In this document: positions 1-9,720 of the stretch, in pieces
How the letters are laid out: each line of letters begins with the position of its first letter
Numbering within the stretch: the first letter of the stretch is position 1
DNA from: an uncultured Bacteroides sp.
Lineage (GTDB): Bacteria > Bacteroidota > Bacteroidia > Bacteroidales > Bacteroidaceae
Reading direction: 5' to 3'
Length of the DNA: 64,000 bases
Assembly (NCBI GenBank): GCA_944321465.1
Contig: CALULL010000011.1
Span: 1-64,000, forward strand
The notes under the pieces: model-generated
What the model was told of the DNA's origin: nothing
The model's input: only the letters and a program-made list of their open reading frames with translations
Databases searched by the model: none
Program-made: the position numbers and the translations under genes

Positions 1-66
1 CTCGGGCACTCAAATCTACACAAAAAATCTATAACAATAGGTGGGCTAAGTGGTCAATACTATTTT

Positions 67-131
67 GGCCAGAAGGGGCAATCATATTGTAGCCAAAGGG
101 GACAATCCTGCTTGGCCAAAAGGGGCAAAGT
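67..131. repeat. Three tandem copies of a GGCCAAAAGGGGCAA-like motif
   Basis: Near-identical motifs start at about 67, 91 and 114 (GGCCAGAAGGGGCAA, AGCCAAAGGGGACAA, GGCCAAAAGGGGCAA), giving a 23-24 bp period. They lie between the window edge and the structured-RNA candidate. No gene is visible here and the function is unknown. Confidence 0.45.
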
Positions 132-167
132 CGCGTGGCTTTTCCACCTTTACCAAAAGCATACGAC

Positions 168-450
168 ATAAAAAAAGCGCGGGAATCTGTGCCTGTCGCT
201 CGTCCCACACTTCGAGGCTCTCGCATTGCCCATCACCGTCAGAACGAGCAACGCAGAAGCCCACGCCGATATGTATAACACACCTATGCCATACGCACCC
301 ACTCCACAACGGGAAGCGGTACAGGCAAGGGGCATTGATAACATACCCACTGGACATCTACTGTTGCCTTGCTTTTGACAGTGATTCTGAAACTTGCGAG
401 ATTTCGAAATGCCGAAGCCAAGACGCCAAGTAAACGCCTTTCTTATGTAT
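168..450 (-). ncRNA. Structured RNA candidate, copy A (dispersed repeat)
   Basis: Read on the minus strand, this block has an outer stem (259-267 with 177-184) and an inner stem (242-249 with 198-205), then a run of seven U (complement of 170-176). It shares its architecture and conserved blocks (CTCTCGCATTGCC, GCAACGCAG, and AAACTTGCGAGATTT at 390-404) with copy B at 16862-17110. The stem mismatches seen on the plus strand become G-U wobbles on the minus strand, which favours a minus-strand transcript. Short open frames through it resemble poorly supported 'hypothetical proteins' I recall from Bacteroides annotations. The RNA class is unidentified. Confidence 0.55.
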
Positions 451-523
451 ATATACATTTCCCTCGTTCCCTTCGCCCTTGCTACCACGAGGGGCAGATC
501 GGGCATCGGCGTAGGAAACGTTG

Positions 524-531
524 CAAACGTA
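524..531 (-). promoter_or_regulatory. TAnnTTTG -7 box upstream of RNA candidate copy A
   Basis: TACGTTTG on the minus strand matches the Bacteroidetes -7 consensus. It lies about 70-80 nt upstream of the conserved part of copy A. No convincing -33 TTTG was found. The rest of 451-657 holds nothing recognisable. Confidence 0.3.
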
Positions 532-657
532 CTTAAAAAAAGGAAAGGCCGCCCTTGCAAGACGACCTATTTAATCATTTTTAACCACTAAATGTTTCTC
601 GAAGGCAACGGTCGGAAGCGGGAGAAGACCACCTCCGTGCCTGCGGCAAAAACGGCT

Positions 658-1404
658 TCACTCCAACTGCATCTGCGAGAAGTCGGCATTGCGGATTGCC
701 TCGCCATCCATCCCGGCGGAGGCGAAGTCAAAGTCGAGAGTCACCGCGCCATTGACCACCGAGTTGAACCGCAGCCGGATGCCTCGGGTGTCGGGCGTAA
801 TGTCCAGGCTGTTGAGGTTGAACGACACGGCGGCGGGCTGGTAACGGCCCGTGAGGTCGTCGTAGTCGTTGTAGCGCAGCTCCAGGTTGACGTAACCCTC
901 AGCATCGTAGGTGAGGCTGTCGGCCTCGGCACGCACCAGGCTGATGCGGTGCTTGTTGCTGAGGGGCAGGTTCTGCTGGAACACAAGGTTCATGTAGCCC
1001 CCGCTGATGCCCACGTCGCCCTGCAGGATGAGCAGCGAGTCGCGACCCAGCAGACTGTCGTTGTCGGTCGTAAGGGTCTCTACCTGCTTGGTGAGTACGT
1101 CTTGCAGGGTGAGTACCTTCACGGCGTGGTCGAAGCCCTCGAAGTTGTCGGCCAAGGGAGTGAAGGAGGTTATGACCCGCTGGCCGTCCACCGGCTTGTA
1201 CCAATAAAGGTCGGTGTTGACGGGCCACAGCGTGCCCCAGGCATCGGAGTCGAAGTAGAAACTGGCACCATGCATGCGCACGGTGGCCCACTGGGGTGTC
1301 GTGAAGCTGCCCAGCGAGTAGCCGTCGTCGCCGCACGACTGCATGGCGGGCACAAGCGAGAGGCTTGCTGCGGCAAGAAGCAATAGGTGAAGAAACTTTT
1401 TCAT
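658..1404 (-). CDS. NigD-like lipoprotein
   Basis: This 248-aa protein starts with a lipoprotein signal peptide (hydrophobic stretch to about residue 20, then the lipobox-like MQSC with Cys24). The following DDGYSLGSF and the ATV...DDG...LWP...VDGQRV pattern are typical of the NigD family of Bacteroidales: an OB-like N-terminal domain and a beta-sandwich C-terminal domain. The family is named after a gene of the B. fragilis NI bacteriocin region, but most members are lone envelope lipoproteins of unknown role. It stands alone here. The start is chosen from the signal peptide. Family assignment is good; function is unknown. Confidence 0.8.
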   Translation of the reverse strand: MKKFLHLLLLAAASLSLVPAMQSCGDDGYSLGSFTTPQWATVRMHGASFYFDSDAWGTLWPVNTDLYWYKPVDGQRVITSFTPLADNFEGFDHAVKVLTLQDVLTKQVETLTTDNDSLLGRDSLLILQGDVGISGGYMNLVFQQNLPLSNKHRISLVRAEADSLTYDAEGYVNLELRYNDYDDLTGRYQPAAVSFNLNSLDITPDTRGIRLRFNSVVNGAVTLDFDFASAGMDGEAIRNADFSQMQLE

Positions 1405-1600
1405 TGTCTTGGTTCTGTTTTAGGTTTGGACTGTCCGTTATCGTCCTTCTGTCTTGAAAATGCCGCGCAAGGAGCGTTACTGCGTAGCCACCCGCTTTTT
1501 AACACATTTTCTCGCCCCTGCTGGCCGGGGAAGCCGGACACGGAGGCCGGAAGGGGCACCGCCCGCGCCCTTCGCGCCAGGCAACCCCGCTGCGGGGTAA

Positions 1601-1796
1601 ACCCAAATCGGTCATTAGACTACCGACTTGGGGTTTGGTTGTCTTTCTTCGGTTTTCCAAGCCCTTTCGTCCTGCTGTCGGCATCTTGCCTACCGCTTTG
1701 TCTCGCCGTAGCCCGCTACGCCTTCGGCAAAGGCGACAGCCAATCTGCACGGCAGCAGAACGAAAATCGCTTTGGACTCTAATGCCCGATTTGGGT
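1601..1796. mobile_element. 196-bp MITE-like element, copy 1
   Basis: The ends are inverted repeats, ACCCAAATCGGTCATTAGA at 1601-1619 and its near-perfect complement at 1778-1796. Copies at 27320-27515 and 50709-50904 have the same length. Internally it carries the palindrome CGTAGCCCGCTACG and no credible gene. It ends inside the first unit of the 88-bp element at 1793-1880. No clear target-site duplication is visible. Confidence 0.7.
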
Positions 1797-1880
1797 AAAG
1801 GTGAGCCAGCCTGCGGGCAAAGAAGTGCCCGCAGGCAAGCAGACCTGCGCCCGCACGAGGGCAGACCTGTGCCCGCCGAC
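1793..1880. repeat. 88-bp 4x22 element A
   Basis: Four 22-bp units start at 1793, 1815, 1837 and 1859. Each is a version of GGCAnASSTnTGCC plus a GC-rich linker. The first GGGT coincides with the end of the adjacent MITE. The element lies downstream of nuoN and upstream of the NigD-like gene. The remainder of 1881-2017 is GC-rich with no gene seen. Confidence 0.6.
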
Positions 1881-2017
1881 CGCCCGCAGCCCGCCGGGCG
1901 ACAAAAAAGCCGGAACCCGGCGGACAACCGCCCCGCCCGAAGCGGGAGACGGCTGTGCCACCGGATTCCGGCACCAATGCCAGCGGGGGAGGCCCGGGGC
2001 CCCCGCCCGAGGCAGTA

Positions 2018-3457
2018 TCAGAGTCCGAAGGAGTACTTGCCTATGAACTCGTAGATGATGCTGGCCACGCTCGGCACGATGATGCCCAGCGTGCACACGG
2101 CAAGACTGCAACGCGTATAGGCATCGCTGCTGAAGGCAGCCGCAGGCGAGTCGCTGTGGTTGATGTACATGGCCTTGACGATGCGCAGGTAGTAGTAGAG
2201 CGACAGCACGGTGTTAATCAAAGCGATGAACACCAGCAGGTGGAACCCGCTGTGGAAGGCAGCCGCGAAGATGAAGAACTTCGAAAAGAAGCCTGCAAAC
2301 GGCGGTATGCCACCCAGCGAGAAGAGGGCCAGAGCCATGAGGAAGGCCAAGCGGGGATTGGTGTTGTAAAGCCCGTTGTAGTCGGCCAGGGTGACACGGC
2401 CCGTGCGCTGCACCATGATGTTGATGACGGTGAACACGCCCAGGTTGGCAAAGAGGTAGATGAGCACGTAGTAGATGAGCGAGCTCATGCCCTGGGGCGT
2501 AGCGGCAATGACACCCAGCATGATGTAGCCGGCCTGCGAGATGCTGGAGAAGGCCATGAGTCGTTGCAGGTTCTCCTGACGCAGGGCGAAAAGGTTGGCC
2601 AGCGTGATGGAGGCAATGATGACCCAGTAGAGCACCTCTTGCCACTGCTCGATCATGGGGGCGAACACCTTGAAGAGCACCACCATGAGCACAAAGGCAG
2701 CCGAGCCTTTGGAGATGACGCTGAGATAGGCCGTGACGGTACTTGAGGCTCCTTCGTAGACATCGGCCGTCCAGAGGTGGAAGGGCACAAGCGAAATCTT
2801 GAAGCCCATGCCGGCAAAGAAGAACACGAGAGCCATGACCTGCAAGAGCGAGCCATCGAGACGGGCGGGCAGGTCGGCAAAGTAGAGCGTGCCGGTGGTG
2901 CCGTAGATGAAGGAGATGCCATAGAGCAACAGGCCGCTGGAGAAGAGGGCCGTCAGTATGTACTTGGCACCAGCCTCGGCAGAGTGGCGGCGGTACTTGT
3001 CAAAGGCCACCAGCGCAGCCATGGGCACACTGGCCAGCTCAAGACCGATGAAGAACATCAGGAAGTGGCCGGCAGAGACCATGAAGTACATACCCAGCAG
3101 GGTGGACAGCGTCAGTATGTAGAACTCGCCCTGCTTTATCCCGGCTTCGGGACGGCGCAGCCACTCGTGGGCCATCAGGAAAACGATAATGGTGCCCACG
3201 CTGAGGATGGACTTGACGATGTGTTGGGCAGGCGTATTCTGGTACATTCCGCCGAAAGCCTCAGCCGCAGGACCGGGCACGATGGTAATCACCGTGTGGA
3301 GCAGCAGCAGGACGACGGGAAGTGCCGTGTTGAGCATGGGCTTTCCGTCGCGCTTGTGAGCATCGGGGCTCATAAAGAGGTCGGCGACAAACAGTATGAG
3401 TATCACTGCCAGCAAGGACAGTTCCTCTTTCATTACTAAAAACTGGGAATAATCCAT
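2018..3457 (-). CDS. nuoN: NADH-quinone oxidoreductase subunit N
   Basis: This is a 479-aa polytopic membrane protein of the antiporter-like family that forms the proton-pumping arm of complex I. It carries the family block around [23 protein letters not shown] and the conserved Lys-containing helices of the NuoL/M/N fold, including [14 protein letters not shown] near the middle. Its size fits NuoN. It is the last gene of the nuo operon and starts 36 bp after nuoM. A GC-rich, hairpin-prone region follows, then the 88-bp element A. Identity is secure from both sequence and position. Confidence 0.97.
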   Translation of the reverse strand: MDYSQFLVMKEELSLLAVILILFVADLFMSPDAHKRDGKPMLNTALPVVLLLLHTVITIVPGPAAEAFGGMYQNTPAQHIVKSILSVGTIIVFLMAHEWLRRPEAGIKQGEFYILTLSTLLGMYFMVSAGHFLMFFIGLELASVPMAALVAFDKYRRHSAEAGAKYILTALFSSGLLLYGISFIYGTTGTLYFADLPARLDGSLLQVMALVFFFAGMGFKISLVPFHLWTADVYEGASSTVTAYLSVISKGSAAFVLMVVLFKVFAPMIEQWQEVLYWVIIASITLANLFALRQENLQRLMAFSSISQAGYIMLGVIAATPQGMSSLIYYVLIYLFANLGVFTVINIMVQRTGRVTLADYNGLYNTNPRLAFLMALALFSLGGIPPFAGFFSKFFIFAAAFHSGFHLLVFIALINTVLSLYYYLRIVKAMYINHSDSPAAAFSSDAYTRCSLAVCTLGIIVPSVASIIYEFIGKYSFGL

Positions 3458-3493
3458 TTTCTTAAATCAAGATTAAGAATTAAACGACTAAAA

Positions 3494-4975
3494 TCACTGT
3501 AACACGTTTACAATAGGCAGTACGCTGTCGCTAATCATGTTGCTTATCCACCACGGAGCCATACCGAGAGCGGCCACGCAGACAATGAGAATGATGACGG
3601 CGGTGCGCTCGTCCCACGTGGCATCGGTCAGTTCCAGATGATGCTTGTTGGTGCAAGTGCCATAAAGGATCTTACCTACCAGGCGGAGGATGTAGACGGC
3701 CGTGATGACAATGCTACAGCAGGCAATGACAGTCCAGGTGCGATGGAAGACATCGGCGTGCTCGAAAGAGCCGTTGAAGATGGTCATCTCGGCCACAAAG
3801 CCGCTCAGACCGGGCAGACCGAGGTTGGCAAGACCGGCGATGACGTAGCACACGGAGAGGAAAGGCATGATTTTCATCAGTCCGTTCAGCTCGCGCACGT
3901 CACGCGTGTGAGTACGCCCGTAAATCATACCGATGAGGGCGAAGAAGAGTGCCGTCATCAAGCCGTGGGACAACATCTGGAGCACGGCGCCGGTGCTGGC
4001 CGTCTGGTTCATCATCAGGATGGCAAAGAGCACCAGGCCGCAGTGGGATACGGAGGAGTAAGCGTTGATGTACTTCAGGTCGGTCTGTACGCAAGCCGAG
4101 AAAGCACCGTAGACCACCGAGATGCCGGTCAGTACAAGGAATATCCAGCCCAGTTCCTGAGCAGCCTCGGGCATGAGGTACATGGCTATGCGGAAGCAGC
4201 CGTAACCGCCGAGCTTCATCAGCACACCGGCGTGGAGCATGGACACAGCCGTGGGTGCCGAGGCATGACCGTCGGGGCTCCACGTGTGGAAGGGGAACAG
4301 GGCACCCAGCACGCCGAAGCCAAGGAAGGTGAGCGGGAACCAGATGCGCTGCTGCTCCAGCGGGATGTTGTGCAGCTGGGCAATCTCAAGCAGGTTCATC
4401 GTCGTGGCGCCACTGCCATAGTAGATACCCAGAATGCCGATGAGCAAGAAAGCCGAACCGCCCATAAGCATCAGCGTCAGCTTCATGGCCGAGTACTCCT
4501 TGTGCCCCGAACCCCACACGCCGATGAGCGGATACATAGGAATAAGGGCAACCTCGTAGAACATGAACATCGTGAAAAGGTCTATCGAGATGAAGAAGCC
4601 GAACACTCCCATTGAAAGGAAGGTGAACCAGAGGAAGTACTCTTTGGTGAGAGGCTTCAGATGCCAGGAAGCAAAAGTACCCGTAAAGACAATGATGGCC
4701 GAAAGCAGCAGCATGGCCACCGAGATGCCGTCGACACCCACCGAGTAGTGAATGTTGAGCGCAGGATACCAGACGACATCGGCACGGAAAAGCATCTCTT
4801 CCGTGGCTCCGCCATGACGGGCATCGAGGTAGGCCACGGTCAGCCCCACGGCCATGACGAGCAGTGCTGAAGCACCCGTCACCATGACAGCCCGCACCTG
4901 AGCCAAGTTGCGGCTAAGCCAAAGCCCCAGGAGCATCAGCAGGGGAATGAGAACAAATAAAGATAGAAAGTTCAT
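3494..4975 (-). CDS. nuoM: NADH-quinone oxidoreductase subunit M
   Basis: This 493-aa integral membrane protein is the second antiporter-like subunit of the complex I membrane arm. Diagnostic stretches include FYEVALIPMYPLIGVWG, with the conserved Glu of the fifth helix, FPFHTWSPDGHASAPTAVSMLHAG and YINAYSSVSHCG. The signature of proton-translocating subunits (Pfam Proton_antipo_M) spans most of the protein. It sits between nuoL and nuoN, with 100 bp separating it from the nuoL stop. Length is normal and no anomaly is seen. Confidence 0.97.
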   Translation of the reverse strand: MNFLSLFVLIPLLMLLGLWLSRNLAQVRAVMVTGASALLVMAVGLTVAYLDARHGGATEEMLFRADVVWYPALNIHYSVGVDGISVAMLLLSAIIVFTGTFASWHLKPLTKEYFLWFTFLSMGVFGFFISIDLFTMFMFYEVALIPMYPLIGVWGSGHKEYSAMKLTLMLMGGSAFLLIGILGIYYGSGATTMNLLEIAQLHNIPLEQQRIWFPLTFLGFGVLGALFPFHTWSPDGHASAPTAVSMLHAGVLMKLGGYGCFRIAMYLMPEAAQELGWIFLVLTGISVVYGAFSACVQTDLKYINAYSSVSHCGLVLFAILMMNQTASTGAVLQMLSHGLMTALFFALIGMIYGRTHTRDVRELNGLMKIMPFLSVCYVIAGLANLGLPGLSGFVAEMTIFNGSFEHADVFHRTWTVIACCSIVITAVYILRLVGKILYGTCTNKHHLELTDATWDERTAVIILIVCVAALGMAPWWISNMISDSVLPIVNVLQ

Positions 4976-5075
4976 ATATCTTTAGTTTTTTAATTACTGT
5001 GTTGTGTTATAGCTTATATAATTTGAACGCCCCGAGAGAGGAGAAAACCCGCCTCCCGGAAGCGGCTACCGCAAG

Positions 5076-6965
5076 TTACGCCAGCGCAATGAAAACAAGG
5101 GCAAGGGCACCCAACAGGAATACCAAAGCGTATTGCTGTATCTGTCCGCTCTGCAAACCGCGTATCTCGTCGCTTGTGGCATTGGAACCCCAGGCGAGGA
5201 AATTGAAGAAGCCATCGACCACGTGGCGGTCCCACCAGGCGATGGGGCGGCAAATGCAGCGGAAGATGATGCGGTGGGTGACGAACTGATACACTTCGTC
5301 GATGTAGAAACGGTGGTAGGCAGCTGTCCACAAACCGCTGAAACGACGCGCAAGAGCGTTGGCCACAGGCTGCTTGTCGCGTGCGTAGACGAAGGTGGCA
5401 AGCGCGATGGCAATGACGGCCACCACAATGCTTGTACCGGCCACAGTCCAGTCGAGGTGTATGTCGTAGGCATGTCCGTTGGAGCTAACGAAGTGTCCAA
5501 AGGGTATGAAACCGGCGACAATCGTCACGGCAGCCAGGAACATCAAGGGGAAGGTCATGGCCAAGGGACTCTCGTGGGGAGTGTGCTCGGCGTGGAGTTC
5601 CTTGTTCTCCGTACCCCAGAAGATGCCGTAGTAAAGACGGAACATGTAGAAAGCCGTCATGCCGGCGATAATCGTCATAATCCATCCCATCACAGGGCTG
5701 AACTGGAAGCAAGCAGCCAAAATCTCGTCCTTGGAGAAGAAGCCCGAGAAAGGCGGAATACCCGCAATGGCCAGGCAGGCAATGAGGAACGTGATGTGCG
5801 TAACGGGCATGTACTTACGCAGGCCACCCATAGCCGACATCTCGTTGCTGTGGACAGCGTGTATGATGCAACCGGCACCCAGGAAGAGCAAAGCCTTGAA
5901 CATGGCGTGCGTGAAGAGGTGGAACATACCTGCCATATAGCCCAGGCCGCCCTCGTGAGGATCGCCTCCCGTGCAGACACCAAGAGCAACCATCATAAAG
6001 CCTATCTGCGATATGGTGGAGAAAGCAAGCACACGCTTTATGTCACTCTGCACACAAGCCACACTAGCCGCATAGAAAGCGGTAAAGGCACCAACATAGG
6101 CCACAATGTGCAACGTCTGGGGGGCATACTCGATGAACAGCGGGAACATACGTGCCACCAGGTAAACACCAGCCACGACCATCGTAGCGGCATGAATGAG
6201 GGCACTGACAGGCGTGGGGCCTTCCATGGCATCGGGCAACCAGATGTGCAGAGGGAACATGGCACTCTTACCGGCACCGCCGACAAACATCAGGCCCAAC
6301 GCCAGCGGTATCATGGAAGCACCGCCGCTGATGAGCGACATCTCGTCGGGCTGGAAGGTATAGGTCCCAGCATAGTAACCGTAAATCAGGATGCCGACCA
6401 AGAAGCCCAGGTCAGCGAAACGAGTCACGATGAAAGCCTTCTTGGAGGCGGCTATCGCAGCCGGTTTGGTGTAGTAGAAACCTATAAGCAGATAACTGCT
6501 GACACCCACCAGTTCCCAAAAGAGATACATCTGGAAGATGTTGGTAGCTACAACCAGTCCTAGCATGGACATGGAGAACAAAGACAGGAAAGCATAGTAA
6601 CGCTGGAAGCCACGCTCGCCCTTCATGTATCCGAAGGAGTAAATGTGCACCATAAGCGACACTGTGCTGATGACAATAAGCATCATCACCGAAATAGGAT
6701 CAAGCAGAATGCCCATGTCTATGCTCAGCCATTCAGTGAAAGGCAGCCAGGTGAAGTTGTAGGGCATGAGCGTGGCAAAGGTGCCGTCAGCCTCACGCGG
6801 CGCACCGAAGTACACAGCCGCCGTGTAATAAGACAAAGCCGCCACAATGCCCAGCACCACCGTACCGATGAGACCGGCCGTGCGGTGAGACATCCACTTT
6901 CCACCAATCCCCAACACGAGGAAAGAAAGGAAAGGAAGCAAAAGGATAAAAATAGTGTATTCCAT
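5076..6965 (-). CDS. nuoL: NADH-quinone oxidoreductase subunit L
   Basis: At 629 aa this is the largest antiporter-like subunit of complex I. It has the N-terminal NuoL-type extension, FWELVGVSSYLLIGFYYTKP, the block FPLHIWLPDAMEGPTPVSAL, and a C-terminal part consistent with the amphipathic lateral helix that runs along the membrane arm. It pumps protons in response to quinone reduction. The gene follows nuoK by 17 bp and precedes nuoM in the usual order. Start MEYTIF is the natural N-terminus of a first transmembrane helix. Confidence 0.97.
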   Translation of the reverse strand: MEYTIFILLLPFLSFLVLGIGGKWMSHRTAGLIGTVVLGIVAALSYYTAAVYFGAPREADGTFATLMPYNFTWLPFTEWLSIDMGILLDPISVMMLIVISTVSLMVHIYSFGYMKGERGFQRYYAFLSLFSMSMLGLVVATNIFQMYLFWELVGVSSYLLIGFYYTKPAAIAASKKAFIVTRFADLGFLVGILIYGYYAGTYTFQPDEMSLISGGASMIPLALGLMFVGGAGKSAMFPLHIWLPDAMEGPTPVSALIHAATMVVAGVYLVARMFPLFIEYAPQTLHIVAYVGAFTAFYAASVACVQSDIKRVLAFSTISQIGFMMVALGVCTGGDPHEGGLGYMAGMFHLFTHAMFKALLFLGAGCIIHAVHSNEMSAMGGLRKYMPVTHITFLIACLAIAGIPPFSGFFSKDEILAACFQFSPVMGWIMTIIAGMTAFYMFRLYYGIFWGTENKELHAEHTPHESPLAMTFPLMFLAAVTIVAGFIPFGHFVSSNGHAYDIHLDWTVAGTSIVVAVIAIALATFVYARDKQPVANALARRFSGLWTAAYHRFYIDEVYQFVTHRIIFRCICRPIAWWDRHVVDGFFNFLAWGSNATSDEIRGLQSGQIQQYALVFLLGALALVFIALA

Positions 6966-6982
6966 ATTCTTTTAGTTTTTTA

Positions 6983-7291
6983 TTACCACTTCAATTCGTC
7001 CAGTCTATTCACCTGTATGCTTCGAATGTTGCGGTAGATGTTTATCATTATGGCAATGGCTACAGCCGTCTCCGCAGCCGATATGGCAATGGAGAAGAGT
7101 GCGAAGAAGTAGCCTTCGGCCCCTTCGGGGAACAATAAACGGTTGAACACAGCGAAGTTTATGTCCGTGGCATTGAGTATCAATTCTATTGAAATCAGCA
7201 TAGCCAACGTGTTGCGGCGCGTGAAAAATCCGAACGCCCCGGCAAAGAACATGACGGTAGAGATAATCAGATAATATTCTACTGGTATCAT
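6983..7291 (-). CDS. nuoK: NADH-quinone oxidoreductase subunit K
   Basis: This small 102-aa membrane subunit of complex I (MnhC/Mrp-C related) has three predicted helices. The conserved Glu residues that carry protons through the membrane arm lie in LISIELILNATDINF and in the AAETAVAIAIMINIYR helix. It lies between nuoJ and nuoL. The length is typical of the family. Confidence rests on both the motif and the operon position. Confidence 0.96.
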   Translation of the reverse strand: MIPVEYYLIISTVMFFAGAFGFFTRRNTLAMLISIELILNATDINFAVFNRLLFPEGAEGYFFALFSIAISAAETAVAIAIMINIYRNIRSIQVNRLDELKW

Positions 7292-7338
7292 AATCGCTCA
7301 AATGTTTTTAATGGTGTTTCTTTATACTAAACATTGCC

Positions 7339-7905
7339 TCAGCGTTTGCGGGCTATCAGCACCCCACCGATGATGCAAGCCAACAGCAGCACGCTGACTG
7401 CCTCGAAAGGCAACAGGTAACCGAACTTGTCGCTGCTGAGCAGTTGGTGTCCGAGGGAATGAATGTCTCCTTCGACCGGTGTCATATCAGTAGCTACCGT
7501 CACAAAACGATGCTTCAGGGTTATGAACAACACGATAACACCTCCTACAATAGCCGTGCCAAGCCCTGCAAAGAACTTGCTGCGCTTCAACTTGGCCACG
7601 CGGTCTCCTTCGCCGCTGGTAAGCAACACGGCAAACACATAAAGTACCACAATGCCACCGGCATACACCATGACCTGTACTGAAGCAAGGAACGTATAAC
7701 CCAGCAGGAAATACAAACCGGCCGTAGCGAACAGGACAAACAACAGGTAAGTAGCAGCACGCACAAGGCGGGTCGTGGTCACTGTCATCACAGAGAACAC
7801 GATTATGAAAAGGGCAAGCACGCAGAACACGATCACCTCTCCCAGGTTCTCTCCGCCAAACAACGGGCAAAGGCCCGACCCGAAAATAGTAAGTAAAGTA
7901 TTCAT
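7339..7905 (-). CDS. nuoJ: NADH-quinone oxidoreductase subunit J
   Basis: This 188-aa, five-helix membrane subunit of complex I sits at the base of the membrane arm. The helix containing ASVQVMVYAGGIVVLYVFAV holds the NuoJ signature and the pi-bulge helix involved in coupling. The C-terminus ends with ACIIGGVLIARKR. It follows nuoI by 17 bp and precedes nuoK by 47 bp. Length and features are normal. Confidence 0.96.
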   Translation of the reverse strand: MNTLLTIFGSGLCPLFGGENLGEVIVFCVLALFIIVFSVMTVTTTRLVRAATYLLFVLFATAGLYFLLGYTFLASVQVMVYAGGIVVLYVFAVLLTSGEGDRVAKLKRSKFFAGLGTAIVGGVIVLFITLKHRFVTVATDMTPVEGDIHSLGHQLLSSDKFGYLLPFEAVSVLLLACIIGGVLIARKR

Positions 7906-7922
7906 ATCTTCCGTTTCTTTTT

Positions 7923-8531
7923 TTATTTAACGTTTGCCTCGGTCGGCTTCTCCCCAGCCTTGGCAACCGGTTTCTCGGCTGGCTTGGCCGCAGGTTTCTC
8001 TGCCGCCGGTTTGGCAGCGGGTTTCTCGATCACTTTGCTACCCGGGCGGTTCAACTGCAGAACGAGTTTGGAGCGGTCGAAGACGGCGTGCTCAAACACC
8101 TGGTCAAAACCTATGGCGTCGTGGGGGCAGGCATTCACGCACAACTGGCAGAAGATGCACGAACCCAGGTTGTATTCGTAGCGAGCCAACACTCTTTTCT
8201 TCTTTCCGTCTTCGGTCGTCACCGTTTCAGACACGACCTTGATGGTGTCGTTGGGACAAGCTGCCTGACACAAGCCGCAGGCCACACAGCGATGGTTGTT
8301 GTTCTCGTCGTGATACATCGTGAGCGTACCGCGAAAACGGTCGAACATCTTCAGCGTCTTGCGATTCTCGGGATACTGTTCCGTAATCTTGGGAGTGAAG
8401 AACTCGCGCATGGTGGTTTTCAAGCCCGTAGCCAAGCTGCGGATAGCCCGGGACAAGCCGCCGAAGTAGCCGACGTTCCCGTCTCCCTCGCCGTTATCGT
8501 AGTTCCTTATTTTTATATTTTCTTGTTTCAT
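7923..8531 (-). CDS. nuoI: NADH-quinone oxidoreductase subunit I (two 4Fe-4S clusters) with Ala/Lys/Pro-rich tail
   Basis: This 202-aa ferredoxin-like subunit of the complex I peripheral arm carries clusters N6a and N6b. The two motifs are CVACGLCQAACP (Cys82, 85, 88, 92) and CIFCQLCVNACP (Cys125, 128, 131, 135). They pass electrons to the NuoB cluster. The last roughly 35 residues (about 168-202) are a low-complexity tail of KPAA/KPAE-type repeats, which the compact enzymatic core does not need. It is encoded between nuoH and nuoJ. Confidence 0.96.
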   Translation of the reverse strand: MKQENIKIRNYDNGEGDGNVGYFGGLSRAIRSLATGLKTTMREFFTPKITEQYPENRKTLKMFDRFRGTLTMYHDENNNHRCVACGLCQAACPNDTIKVVSETVTTEDGKKKRVLARYEYNLGSCIFCQLCVNACPHDAIGFDQVFEHAVFDRSKLVLQLNRPGSKVIEKPAAKPAAEKPAAKPAEKPVAKAGEKPTEANVK

Positions 8532-8571
8532 TGTCTTTGTTCTATAAAAAAGTTTGCGTCTACGTACATTC

Positions 8572-9648
8572 TTAGAAATGCAGCCCGAAAGCCACTACCA
8601 GGGCCATAAGCACCAAGTTGGCCATCGAGATGGGTACCAGATATTTCCACTCCAGACCCAATATCTGGTCTATGCGCAAACGGGGGAACGTCCAGCGCAT
8701 CCACATCATGAGGAACACGACAAAGAAGGCTTTGACAAAGAACCAGATAAAACCGGGAATATAGTCCATCACCATATTGAAGCCGTCCAGACCGGGAATG
8801 TGCAGAGGCATCCAGCCTCCCAAGAAGACCGTAGCAGCCACAGCCGAAACGATGAACAAATTCAAGTACTCGGCCAGGTAGAAGAAGCCAAAGCCCATAC
8901 CACTGTATTCCGTGTGGTAACCTGCCGTCAGCTCGCTCTCAGCCTCGGGGAGGTCGAAGGGGCCACGGTTACACTCGGCGTTGGCCGCTATCAGATAGAC
9001 AATGAAAGCAATGATGGCCGGTATGTGTCCTTTGAAGATAAACCAGCCATCGGCCTGTCCCTCCACAATGGACGAGAACTGCATAGTCCCCATCAGCACC
9101 ACCATCGTCAGGATGCTCAGGCCGGCGGACAACTCGTAGCTGATAATCTGTGCACCGCTACGCATGGCACCTATGAGCGAGAACTTGTTGTCCGAGCTCC
9201 ATCCGGCCAGCAGGATGCCCACCACGCCGATGCTCGAAGCCGCCAGCAGGAAGAACACACCGACGTTGAAGTCGAGCACCTCCATACCCTTATTTATAGG
9301 CAGGCACGCAAACGTCAGGAATGAAGCCAGCAGCACCATGAACGGAGCCAAGGCATAGAGGAAACGGTCTGCGTCCTTCGGACGGAAGATTTCCTTCGTC
9401 AGCATCTTCAGCACGTCGCAGAACACCTGCACTGTGCCCCACTTACCCACGCGGTTGGGGCCCAAGCGGCATTGGAAGAAACCGCACACCTTGCGCTCCA
9501 TATAGATAAGCGCAATGGCCAAGAGAGCATACATCAGCACAATGCACACCCCTATCACCACACACTCGATGAACACCGCCACGCCCTCGGGCATCACCGA
9601 TGTCAACAGACTGTGTATCCAAGATGTTATAACTGAAAAATCAAACAT
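8572..9648 (-). CDS. nuoH: NADH-quinone oxidoreductase subunit H
   Basis: This 358-aa membrane subunit of complex I forms the quinone-access chamber with NuoB and NuoD. Recognisable blocks are [20 protein letters not shown] near the N-terminus, [21 protein letters not shown] and a helix-rich C-terminus. Its length is somewhat above that of short NuoH forms, but the core is complete. It starts 72 bp after the nuoCD stop and precedes nuoI by 40 bp. Confidence 0.97.
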   Translation of the reverse strand: MFDFSVITSWIHSLLTSVMPEGVAVFIECVVIGVCIVLMYALLAIALIYMERKVCGFFQCRLGPNRVGKWGTVQVFCDVLKMLTKEIFRPKDADRFLYALAPFMVLLASFLTFACLPINKGMEVLDFNVGVFFLLAASSIGVVGILLAGWSSDNKFSLIGAMRSGAQIISYELSAGLSILTMVVLMGTMQFSSIVEGQADGWFIFKGHIPAIIAFIVYLIAANAECNRGPFDLPEAESELTAGYHTEYSGMGFGFFYLAEYLNLFIVSAVAATVFLGGWMPLHIPGLDGFNMVMDYIPGFIWFFVKAFFVVFLMMWMRWTFPRLRIDQILGLEWKYLVPISMANLVLMALVVAFGLHF

Positions 9649-9720
9649 TGATCAAACAAATATTGAAGATTAACAATAATATATCCCAAGCCCCGGGCAG
9701 TGCCCGGCAGGCCCTCTTGC

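Noticed and set aside
150-560. 136-codon frame (and the 69-codon frame at 16880-17089) in the RNA candidates
   Set aside because: Both lie within the conserved RNA blocks; the two copies differ in ways that preserve stems rather than a shared reading frame.
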